64,000 bases of DNA from Zarea fungicola (lineage: Eukaryota; Ascomycota; Sordariomycetes; Hypocreales; Cordycipitaceae), in assembly GCA_900169235.1 (NCBI GenBank), contig FWCC01000237.1:1-64000 (forward strand), in the 5' to 3' direction. Under the pieces are notes generated by a model. That model did not search any database and was not told the origin of the DNA. It saw only the letters and a program-made list of their open reading frames with translations. The position numbers and the translations under genes were made by a program. Shown in pieces: positions 23,624-34,100 of the stretch. Numbering within the stretch: position 1 is the first letter of the stretch; each line of letters starts with the position of its first letter.

Positions 23624-24624
23624 TTAGTTTTGTAGATAGGGGCGGGTGCCGTTGACATTCTGAACGCCCTTGCCAAGTTGGCTTGCAACAACAGTGGCCT
23701 CTCTGACAGCACGGGCGATTGTGCCGCGGGCGCCGCCGTCTTCAAGAACAAGCAGGGCACCAATGGTGCAGCCACCAGGAGTGCAGACATTTTCGCGGAG
23801 GACAGCAGGGTGCTCACCACTCTGGACCAAGCCAGTGGCGCCTCTCATCGTCTGTGTAGCCATGCGTCGCGCCTCGGCACGGGGGATGCCCATGGCAACC
23901 GCGCCGTCAATGGCAGCCTCCAGCATCAAGAGGAACATGGCAGGACCGGAGCCAGCCAGGGCGGTGGAGGCGTCCATATTGTTCGCGGGCAGGAAGACGA
24001 CGTCACCAATCTGTTTGAAGATCCAGGTAATGAGAGCGTTGTCCTTGTCAGCCAGCGGCGGGTTGGAGATGCCGATAACGGTCATAGACTCGCGGATGAG
24101 GGCGGCGGTGTTGCACATAGCACGAATGCAGCGGCAGCGGCCATCCTTCTCAGGGCTGGCGCTTGATACGTTGCCGTAAATCGCCTCCTCCATGGCCTCG
24201 GCGGTAATGCCTGCGCATACGGAGACGAGAAACTTGCCTTGGAGAGCATCAGACATGCCGGGGACACCAAGAATATCCTTGACCATGTATGGCTTGCAAG
24301 CTAGGAGGACAACATGCGCCTTTGAGACAGCGGCGACATTGTCGTTGCGGACAATTTCGACACGCGACAAATGGGCAGCAAGGGCTGTCTTGACACGGTC
24401 GGCACTCTTCTCGCTCCGAACACAGGCGATGAACTTGGAAGGGAGTGATGCGGGTACATCATCCCCAGGCTGGACACCGGCAGCCAGCGATGTGAGGACA
24501 CCATTGGCAATAGCAATGCCCATGGTACCTTGACACAGGATTGAGTATATTTCTTGCATATATTTGATCAATTTAACTTACCACAGCCCAGGACAGTGAG
24601 AGTGAAGCCGGAATCAGAAGACAT
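23624..24624 (-). CDS. pro3: Pyrroline-5-carboxylate reductase (proline biosynthesis)
   Basis: Exons 24582-24624 (43 nt) and 23624-24528, joined across a 53-bp GTAAGT..AAG intron, give 315 aa. The junction creates the NAD(P)H-binding motif TVLGCGTMGIAIANG at the N-terminus. Later landmarks are VLLACKPYMV, LVSVCAGI, RCIRAMCNTAALI, the long ALAGSGPAMFLLMLEAAIDGAVAMG segment of the dimerisation/active-site region, and GGCTIGALLVLEDGG near the C-terminus. The enzyme makes proline from pyrroline-5-carboxylate using NAD(P)H. Its promoter is shared in a divergent arrangement with CTK3 and contains a putative MITE and a dispersed repeat. Confidence 0.94.
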
Positions 24625-24895
24625 CTTGAGTCAAGGGTAGGCAGATGTCGCGCAAATCAAATGGAGGGGTAACAATTTTGTCGAGAATAAAACAAACGGA
24701 TGAGTGCTTTAACTGGGATTGTTGTATAATCCGGTATTAAAAAAACACTGAACTCAAGTAGTGGGATCTATGGAACGCTTGAGATGTAAAAAGCAAATGG
24801 GATAGCTTCAGAATTGGATGTCGAAGAGGTCATGGTTAAAATTTAGGAGCCGATGGTAGCCTCTACGTCACTTCCTGGAGAGGCCGACTTCGCAA

Positions 24896-25010
24896 AGGTA
24901 GGTAGTAGGTACCTATAAGTACAGTCCCTGGGTACTAAGGAGGTCAGTCACTACGAGTAGGTACCTAGGTACCTAGGTTAGTAGGTAGCTACCTATGTAC
25001 TTTTGGTACT
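24896..25010. repeat. TAGGTACC-rich low-complexity patch
   Basis: Many overlapping copies of GTAGGTA, TAGGTACC and TACCTAGGTACC occur here, mostly palindromic. Similar but shorter patches occur at 15376-15416 and 47395-47475. All are intergenic. Such words are common in intergenic DNA of several Sordariomycetes; origin unknown. Confidence 0.6.
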
Positions 25011-25025
25011 GACAAGCGACTAAAA

Positions 25026-25091
25026 TTGTTCCGCCAAAAAGTGGCCAGCCACACAAAGTCAAAGTTATTATACCATATCTGCTTGACAATA
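25026..25091 (+). repeat. Dispersed repeat, copy 2
   Basis: It carries the same 21-base core as 14907-14927 (here 25033-25053), followed after a shorter spacer by TTATTATACCATATCTGCTTGACA. It ends within a few bases of the left terminal inverted repeat of the MITE candidate. Confidence 0.7.
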
Positions 25092-25093
25092 TA

Positions 25094-25492
25094 ATCCCTT
25101 TGACAGTCCGAAGGCTTCAATCAGGTCACTTGCAGGGTTTGTAGCCAATCAGCGAGTACAGTAACAACGGTACCTTTTTCTACTAGGAAATCTCACTACA
25201 CCATAAGTCACAAAATGTATAGCGGTACAAAAATCTACATCATCTTTATTAGAATCTGTATTTAGCTATGCTTAGCATCACATCCTTTAAGCTAACAGTC
25301 TCACCAAGCATAGTAATAGGGCATAAAAACCAGAAAGAAGAACGGGTATTAGAACTATTAGTGGTATTTATGTATGTTTAAGTCAGTTCTATGTGCATTA
25401 TTACATAAAATATCTAGGCAATATGTACCCTAAAGTACCTCGGTAAACGTGGGGCGAATACCTCATTGAACCCTTCGGACTGTCAAAGGGAT
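25094..25492. mobile_element. MITE candidate, about 399 bp, with terminal inverted repeats of about 30 bp
   Basis: The left end from 25096 (CCCTTTGACAGTCCGAAGG) is the exact reverse complement of 25472-25490 (CCTTCGGACTGTCAAAGGG). Allowing two mismatches, the inverted match covers about 30 bases from 25096-25125 and 25461-25490, and two more outer bases also pair. The interior is AT-rich and has no open frame of note. Small size, long terminal inverted repeats and no coding capacity fit a non-autonomous DNA transposon. A target-site duplication is not clear; TA occurs next to both ends but is too short to prove anything. The transposase family is not assignable from this copy. Confidence 0.7.
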
Positions 25493-25847
25493 AGGGCACC
25501 TAGGTACAGCCAGCAGCTGTCGCAGATTGGTCAAGATCAGCCAGTGACTTGGTCGCAGTGGACTGACTGTTTGCTGAAAACCCCCACTAAAAGCAAGGCT
25601 GCCTCTCCGAACCGCTGTAACTTGAGAACAGGTTTGGTTTGTTTCCCGCAGCTTTACCGTTTCAGCTCCACTGTAGCTCGGCTACGTGACGCCTAGAAGA
25701 GCCAACTGTAGTGCCGCTGCCGCTGCTTAATTAGTACATTTTAGGTACAGAGAAAACTGGCAGCTCTTTATTGTATGCAGAATTGGTGTTTGCAGAGAGT
25801 TCGCGCAACTGCATCACAACAAATTGCAATCTGCAAGAACCAGCAAA

Positions 25848-26727
25848 ATGGCTGACCCCTTCGAGGTGCGCATGCGATTCAGCTCACAGCTACAACACCT
25901 GAATGCATCTGTCTCATCGGCACAAAAGGCGGCTCAATATGCCCTGAAATATAAAGATATGGATGAGGACTTGCATTCGTGCATCCTGGAGCAAGTTGAA
26001 AGGGTTTGTCTGAACTAGCCGCTCGTCAGCACGCACATCAGGGACTAACCAGTTTGCAGACAAACATGAACACGAGGGCCAATATAATGTATTTTATTGA
26101 ACATTTTCTTGACCTTGCAAGCAGAGATGGTCACCCTGACTACATCAGAATGATGCAGCGTGACATCATTCGCGTTGTCGACGCCGTTGCGCCGGATGAT
26201 GGATCCGGAGCTGCCAACGTCAAGGTTGTTCGCAAGGCAAGCAGCACCCCCCGTATCCTGGCCCGGCCTCATGTTAACGCGTCGGTCTTAAGGTCCTCCA
26301 AGGATTGCAAGGCAAAGGATATCTCGACGACCAGGCAGTGACCCAGATTGAAGATGTGATTAAGGAGCGCGGGACAAAGGATGAAGATCTAGGTCTCTCA
26401 TCTCCAGCTGAAAACCCCCAATTGGCTGAGCAAACGCCAACACAGTCCCAAGGAAGACCAGTAAAGCGACCAACAGCGAATAGGCTGGACAAGCGACAGG
26501 TTGAGCAGCGTATTGAGGAAGACAGAGAGCGGCACAAGCGTGAACGCGAGAGTATCTGGGCTATCCCCGCAGGAGACGGGGTTGAGATGAATAAGCTCTG
26601 GGAAGAGACGAGCGACTTTGGTGAAGATGATGACCGGCTCATCACAGAAGAGGATGCCGATTTTGATGCTGAGATGGAGATGCAACTGTGTCATCATCTG
26701 CGAGACGCCAATGGCAGTCGTCGCTAA
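25848..26727 (+). CDS. ctk3: CTD kinase I gamma subunit Ctk3
   Basis: Exons 25848-26003, 26060-26236 and 26293-26727 give 255 aa. The N-terminal domain starts MADPFEVRMRFSSQLQHLNA and runs through SAQKAAQYALKYKDMDEDLHSCILEQ and NIMYFIEHFLDLA, an all-helical CID-like fold typical of Ctk3. The C-terminal part is charged (RLDKRQVEQRIEEDRERHKRER) and predicted helical. Ctk3 stabilises the kinase-cyclin pair Ctk1/Ctk2 that phosphorylates Ser2 of the RNA polymerase II CTD. Intron 1 is GT-AG (56 bp). Intron 2 (26237-26292, 56 bp) appears to be GC-AG: the junction AAG|GCAAGC is the only one I found that keeps VKVVRK followed by VLQGLQ. Confidence 0.9.
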
Positions 26728-27081
26728 GACTTTTCTGCCCACGGCGATTTGCATTGGATTAATGACGGTAGAAAAAATGTCGGGCATTGGTTGGCGTTAG
26801 GTCGTTTTGGTTCCACTGTTGAAGTCGTCTGTTGCCACCGAGATACCCGGAGTCTATTGCATAAATAGACATTAAAAATCGATTTCCGGTAGCTAGTGAC
26901 TTTTTGGATGCTGGTAGTATTGATTTGAAAAAGAAAATGGACGAGAATTTTGAATTAATTCTGCTAGATACTAATACACATGATTTTATACATGCTATGA
27001 GGAGCTCTATTGATGGCACGGGCATCATGGACCCGCCATGTCCTGCAACCTCATATCCAAAGCGCCGTATGTTGCTTGCTT
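26728..27081. other. 3' intergenic region between convergent CTK3 and L7/L12 genes
   Basis: AT-rich 3' flanks of two convergent genes. Nothing else is seen. Confidence 0.5.
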
Positions 27082-27767
27082 TTACTCCATGACAACCTTG
27101 GCCCCAAGCTCCTTCATGGTGGCAATAATCTTCTCGGCATCATCCTTAGGGACGTTCTCCTTCATCATCTTGGGCGCGCTCTCGACAAACTTCTTCGACT
27201 CTACCAGACTCAAACCCAGCAGGCTCTTGATCTCCTTGATGACCTTGGCCTTGGAGGCGGCGTCGAACTCCTTAAGCTGGAGAGTGAAGAGAGTTTTCTC
27301 GGCGGCAGCAGGGGCAGCCTCGTCGGCTTCCTCGACGGCGGCGGGGGCAGCACCAGCACCGACGGGAGCTGCAGCAAATCCGCCCATGGGAAGGTCGGGG
27401 ATGTTGAGTTTGGTCTGTAAATGAGCTTGTTAGTCTATTTGAGAAGGGCAGTAATTGCGTCGCCCTTGCCCCTAGGACAAGACAAGCTGGAATGTGCCTC
27501 GCCGGCTGGGATACAAGCAAAGCATCGTGCCAGTCGTACCTTGAGGCTGGAGACAAGGTCGGCCGTCTCGAGCAATGTCAGCTTGCTGATCTGGTCGACA
27601 ATCTCGGCAATCTTGGGGTTTGAGGGCACTTCGACAGCCGCCTCTGTCGAGTTGTACCGTCTCAATGTGAAACCCAGGCGCAGCATCTGTGTAGGGGCTC
27701 GGATGGAGCTGGCAGAGCGCAATTGGCGAGCACAGGAGCGCACCGCGTACCGACAGGACATGGCCAT
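27082..27767 (-). CDS. mnp1: Mitochondrial ribosomal protein L7/L12 (Mnp1-like)
   Basis: Exons 27540-27767 and 27082-27414, separated by a 125-bp GTACGA..CAG intron at a codon boundary, give 186 aa. The first 40 or so residues are rich in Arg, Ser and Ala without acidic residues and end LRRYNS, a typical mitochondrial presequence. The bacterial-type L7/L12 N-terminal dimerisation segment (PKIAEIVDQISKLTLLETADLVSSLK) follows, then an Ala/Pro/Glu hinge, then the C-terminal domain: EKTLFTLQLKEFDAASKAKVIKEIKSLLGLSLVESKKFVES, ending MKELGAKVVME. It forms the stalk of the large mitoribosomal subunit that recruits translation factors. A second Met lies two codons after the chosen start. Confidence 0.94.
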
Positions 27768-28145
27768 TGATGTGTATAGGAATTGAGGTGCCTGGCGATG
27801 TGTGGCTCAAGGAAAGGGAGGAGTTGCAGAGTAGAGCTTGTCGCGTGCGTTCTCGTAGTTCCAATCACCCTGAAGTTTTTCCAAGCAGCATTTGGCAGCC
27901 AGTCTACAGGCCAGCGCCTTGCCTGGGCGGGGCTAACGGCCCGCACAAGCAAGTTTAACCCCTGTTGATTGGACCGGATATTTGTAGTACCACCACCGAG
28001 CCAGATCCCTGCAGGCATAGCCAAAAAAAAAAAAAAAGTTCAAGCCGACACTCCAGAAAGCTCAGTGCAAGGCCAGAAAAGGTATTTGGTGCCTCTACAT
28101 AGCCGTTTGAAGGGTTCAAGAAAAATCTTCGATACAGTCGCCATC
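27768..28145. promoter_or_regulatory. Divergent promoter of L7/L12 and midasin genes
   Basis: These 378 bp separate the two start codons. An A-run of 15 lies at about 28022-28036, around 110 bp before the midasin ATG. The open frame reaching upstream of that ATG to 27969 crosses this A-run and is probably leader. Confidence 0.5.
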
Positions 28146-31100
28146 ATGGCCCTGATCGATGTTTCTAGGCAGAGGAGGTCGCTCCTACAGGATTCGACTG
28201 TTTTAAATCATCTGACCCCCGATTTATTGGACGTTATCCAGAATCATTCGTCTACATGTCTTCTTGATGTCGTCGCCCAGGCGGCTCTCGCCCCAGCACT
28301 TACAGACCTCATCTATGTGCACTTTGAGAATGTATTCCCCGACGTCTGCGCGCGATGGGCTCTTAGCGCAAAGACAGATCTACAGCGCATAGAAACTGTC
28401 TATGCCGTAGCCAGATTATTACCATTTAGCCCTGATATGGCCATATTTATTCGAGCTCCGTCCACAGGTGAGCGACTCACTCTGTCGCCGCCGCTACGCC
28501 TGCGGCCTATGCAACTGGACGACACCTCACTGAACCTGGACGAAGCAAGCTTAATAAAGTGTTTGCTGTCAACGTGGCGACTCTTGAGCTTTGATTTGCG
28601 CGCTTTCAGCTCAATTGTCTCCGCTGCGCTCATGCAGGAATTCTTCACACATGATAGCCGGGTGGTGCGATATCTTGCCATTCGCATTTTCTGCCAGCTA
28701 CTTACCTCCTCAGATAACAAGTTGGAATGCTTGATTCAAACTCACATTGGGGATGGAGCAATTATAGCCGAATATGATGGTGTTACTGTTGACTATGGTT
28801 TTCTTTCACTTCATGAACATGAGCGAGTCAAGAAAACCCTTGCCGCCCGCCAAGATATCCAACAAAAAATACAACAGCATGATAACACAGAGGACTTCCT
28901 GCAACAGCTAACGCCATTTTCTGCTGCATACGGCCAGGTATTACTGCCACGTCCCTATGGCCCCAGCGGAGATCCCCCCAGCTTGGTATTGACGGAAACG
29001 ACGATGAACAACCTGGAAAGCTTTGCACAGCTCCTTCGAAACAATGGTCCGATTCTTCTTCATGGTGCTTCTGGTGTTGGGAAGACAGCTCTTGTTCACG
29101 AATTTGCGACTCAACTTGGGATGAACGCCGGGCTGGTGACACTGCATCTGAACGAGCAGACAGATGCAAAGATGCTCATAGGCTTATATTCGACTGATTC
29201 CAAGCCTGGAAGCTTCCAATGGCGGCCAGGCGTGCTAACTACGGCCGTGAAGGAAGGAAGATGGGTCTTGGTCGAAGACCTTGACCGAGCACCGACCGAA
29301 GTCCTCAGCACCCTGCTACCATTAATCGAGCGCAACGAACTGCTTATTCCGAGCCGAGGAGAAACGATCCGAGCAGCAAGTACGTTTCGTCTGCTTGCTA
29401 CAGTCAGAACCTCTCGTGGATTAAACGGGCGCGAAAACCTGCCTTCGCTTGTAGGAATGCGCTTCTGGCAATCCTTACACATCGAACAGCTCTCCGACTC
29501 AGAGCTCGAGCGAGTTATAATCGAGACGTACCCTATTCTACGAAAATATATTGCAGGCATATTGGCTGTCCACCGTCGGCTGGCCCGACTCACTAGATCC
29601 CCAATCGCTACGGCTGGCGGACGGAGTGTCATGGATAGGCAATCTAACCTGAGAGACTTGTTGAAATGGTGCCGTCGCTTGAAAGAATGTTTGTTAGCCG
29701 CTGGATCAATAACCGGAGAGGAAGCAATATCAGAAACGACTAGGGATTGGATGTTCATGGAAGCTGTCGACTGTTTCTTGGGGAGTTGCCCGGATGCACA
29801 CATGAGCAGGCATTTGGCGTGCGCGATTGCTGAGGAAATGCATTTGTCTAGGGAACGGGCAGATCATTATTTGACTGCCAATATACCCCCCCTAACTGAA
29901 AGCGAGACTCAACTATCAATCGGCAGAGTAACTTTGAGAAAGAAGCGAGTTCAGCCAAAGGCGGCTAAACCGAGGCAACCATTTGCTACCACAGTACACG
30001 CCAAGAAGTTGCTGGAGCAGATTGCTGTTGCTGTGAAGCTCGAAGAACCGGTGTTACTTGTCGGTGAGACTGGTATCGGTAAGACGACTGTTGTTCAGCG
30101 GCTTGCCGACTCTCTCGGCAACAAGCTTATTGCCGTGAATCTTTCGCAGCAAAGTGAAGTTGGGGACCTCCTCGGAGGATTTAAGCCTGTCAATGTGCGT
30201 AGTCTTGCGGTGCCTCTGAAGGAAGAATTTGAAGACTTGTTTGCCGCGACCGGTATCTCAGCGTCAAAGAATCAAAAGTACCTAGAGCAAGTTGGTAAAT
30301 GCTTTGTAAAATCACAGTGGTCTAGGGTCGCAAAACTTTGGAAGGAGGCACCGAAGATGTTTAGCAAGATTGTTTTGGAGCTGGAAAAGTCCCATGAGCA
30401 AGACAAGAAGGACAGGGAAGAGGATGCGCAACCGACGAAACGCAGAAAAACGCAATCCAAACTCCAAAGCTTGCTCGACCTTCGTCCGAGATGGGAGACA
30501 TTTGCACGCAATCTGGAGCAGTTTGAGGTCCAGATTACCGCCGGACCAGGTGGCTTTGCCTTTTCGTTTGTCGAGGGCAATCTCGTCAAAGCATTGCGGA
30601 ATGGTGACTGGGTTCTCCTAGACGAGATTAACCTGGCTTCCTCTGATACTCTTGAGAGTATAGCTGACCTTCTGACGGGACCTAATGAAAGACCCTCGAT
30701 ATTGCTATCCGAGACCGGCGAGATCCAAAAGATTATTGCACACCCGAACTTTCGCATATTCGGCGCGATGAACCCGGCGACTGATATCGGTAAAAGAGAC
30801 TTACCAGCGGGAATTCGCTCGAGATTCACCGAGCTCTACGTTAAGAGTCCTGATACTGATGTCAAAGACTTGCTCCAAATCATTAAGACGTATCTGGGAA
30901 GCACCAGCAGTAAGAATGATCAAGCTGCGGACGACATTGCGCGGCTATATCTCAGTACAAAGAAACTGGCCGAGGAGAAGCAAATCGTTGACGGTGCAAA
31001 TGAAGTCCCCCATTTCAGTTTGCGAACACTCACACGCGTCCTGACATATGTGAATACTATTGGAGCTTTATACGGTTTTCGAAGAGCCCTCTATGAAGGC

Positions 31101-34100
31101 TTTTCCATGGGATTTTTGACACTCCTTGATCGTCAGTCAGAACAGATGCTTGTACCGCTCATGCATCATTATCTCCTTGACAGGCATGGCGACCCACAAT
31201 CATTGCTTTCGCAGCCTCCAAAGGAACCCAGAGACGGAAAGGCATATGTCAAACTTGAGACCACAGCGCGTGATAGACAATACTGGCTCTTCCAAGGACA
31301 TGAGCCGCGTATACAGAGATACGACTATATCATTACCCCATATGTTGAGCGTAACTTGCTCAACCTTGTCCGTGCAACTTCTACAAGACGATTCCCAATC
31401 CTCATCCAGGGTCCTACCTCCGCTGGTAAAACAAGTATGATTGAGTACCTTGCCAACCATACCGGCAATAAGTTCGTACGAATCAATAACCATGAGCATA
31501 CTGATCTGCAAGAGTATCTTGGCACGTATGTGTCTGGCTCGGATGGTAAACTCAAGTTTCAAGAGGGAGTCCTGGTACAAGCAATGAGACATGGTCATTG
31601 GATAGTGCTTGATGAACTGAACCTTGCGCCCACAGATGTCCTTGAAGCACTGAATCGACTACTTGACGATAATCGCGAACTGCTAGTTCCCGAAACACAA
31701 GAAATTGTTCGGCCTCACGAAAACTTCATCCTGTTCGCAACGCAAAATCCAGCAGGCCTTTATGGTGGACGAAAAGTTCTCTCGCGAGCGTTTCGAAATC
31801 GATTCTTGGAGTTGCATTTTGATGATATTCCAGAGAATGAACTGCAGACCATTCTACAGCAGCGCAGCCGCAATACATCCCCGTCCGACTGCGGCCGTAT
31901 CGTATCTGTTTACAAAGAGCTGTCACGACTTCGCCAAACAAGTCGACTCTTTGAACAGAAGGACAGTTTTGCCACTCTCAGAGATTTATTCCGATGGGCT
32001 CTACGAGAAGCTGATACCCGAGAGGAAATTGCCTGCCATGGTTTCATGTTACTTGCGGAGCGAGTTAGAAATGACGAGGAGCGACAAGCTGTGAAGGGAG
32101 TAATTGAGACGGTCTTCAAGGTGAAAATCGATACCGAAAATCTCTACTCTGTAAATCAGGCACCGGAATTGATAAATTTTGCCGCTCAGCAAAATGCTCA
32201 AGGCGTTGTATGGACACATGGCATGTGCCGACTCTATGTCCTTGTTTCAAAAGCTCTGGAAAACAATGAGCCCGTACTCCTAGTCGGTGAAACTGGCTGC
32301 GGTAAAACAACTGTTTGCCAGTTGCTTGCGGAGGCTCTCCAGAAAGAGCTCCATATTGTAAATGCCCACCAGAATACGGAAACTGGAGACTTGATCGGCT
32401 CCCAGCGGCCGGTGAGGAATCGCGGAGCTATTCTTGACGCCCTTGAAAAGGATCTTACCACTGCTCTCGTGAATGTAGAGATACCTGTACCTACGTCGGT
32501 TGAGGAGAAATACCAAGTATACGAAGGTCAAGCCATCGACAGTGACAAGATCGACAGTGAGCTGAAGGCAAGAATCGCAACAAACGCCACGAGGAGCAAG
32601 GCACTCTTCGAATGGTCCGACGGGGCCCTCGTTGAAGCTATGAGAGATGGAAACTTTTTCCTACTGGATGAAATCTCACTGGCAGATGATTCTGTACTCG
32701 AGCGTCTCAATTCCGTATTGGAGCCCCAAAGAACGTTATTACTGGCAGAAAAGGGCAGCAACGACTCTTTCGTCAAAGGAGCCCCTGGCTTCCAGTTTTT
32801 CGCAACTATGAACCCTGGTGGTGATTTTGGCAAGAAGGAACTCTCACCCGCACTTCGAAACCGATTTACCGAGATCTGGGTACCCCAGCTCTCCGGGAAT
32901 GATGACATTTATGAAATCGTGCAGACAAAACTAGAAGGCGAGAGTAAAGAGGCTACTGCCAAGGTCATCATTGATTTCGCAGTCTGGTTTGGTGCTACAT
33001 TCCGACCAATGGCCACTACGCAATTTTCTATCCGTGAAATGCTGGTCTGGGTACAGTTCATGAACTCTAGTTCTTCAGAGTCCACTCCCTTGGCACTGAT
33101 ACATGGCGCATCAGCTATCTTCATTGACAGTATCGGCGCAAACCCTTCAGCGGTTCTTGCAACAGATACTCAATCCACCCAGAAACAACGTCAACAATGC
33201 CTGAATAAACTTAGCGAGCTCATCGGCGTGGACGCGTCTCAGATGTATGATGCAGAGCCGGAGTTCAGAGTGGGTGCAGATAGCTTGACCATTGGCTCCT
33301 TCAGTGTCCCCCGCAAAGCCACTGCTTCGCCTCTCGCCGACTTTGCTTTCCACGCCCCCACTACCCGAAGAAACACAATGCGAGTTGTCCGAGCTCTGCA
33401 GATGCACAAGCCAATTCTTCTTGAAGGTAGCCCGGGTGTTGGAAAGACATCGCTGGTTGCTGCTTTAGCCCATGTATGCGGCCAGCCGCTCACCCGTATC
33501 AACCTATCAGATCAGACAGACCTTATGGATCTATTTGGTACTGATGTGCCAGTTGAAGGAGCAGAGGCTGGCAACTTTGCCTGGCGAGATGCTCCTTTCC
33601 TCCAAGCTATGCAAAAGGGAGAATGGGTCCTGCTCGATGAGATGAACTTGGCGTCTCAGTCTGTCCTTGAAGGCTTGAACGCCTGCTTAGATCATCGTGG
33701 AGAGGTTTACGTGTCTGAACTTGACCAAGTCTTCAAACGCCATCCTGATTTTCGCCTATTTGCCGCGCAGAACCCCCATCATCAAGGTGGTGGCCGCAAG
33801 GGACTACCTGCGTCCTTTGTTAATCGATTTATCGTTGTCTATGCTGACGTCTTTACGGAGGAGGATCTCAACCTAATCGCTCTGTACAACTTTCCAGACT
33901 TACCAGTTGAAGTAATTGGTAGGCTAATCCAATTCGTCACCGACTTGGACAAACTACTTGTCCTGGATAGCTCCTTCGGGGTGCACGGTGGACCATGGGA
34001 ATTTAATCTTCGCGATGTTCTTCGTTGGCTGCATCTTCTTAACTCTGCAGATCCTATCCTTCAGCAAGGTCAGGTGGACGACTTCATTGACATTATGGTT

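Larger units (their letters stand above)
24625..25847. other. Divergent PRO3/CTK3 intergenic region, 1.2 kb, repeat-rich
   Basis: No gene is supportable. In order from PRO3 to CTK3 it contains a TAGGTACC-rich patch (24896-25010), a copy of the dispersed repeat (25026-25091), the MITE candidate (25094-25492) and about 350 bp of single-copy-looking sequence before CTK3. Confidence 0.55.

Noticed and set aside
27969..28145. 59-residue N-terminal extension of midasin
   Set aside because: It crosses a 15-base A-run (Lys run) and does not resemble midasin; the ATG at 28146 begins sequence with orthologue-like character.
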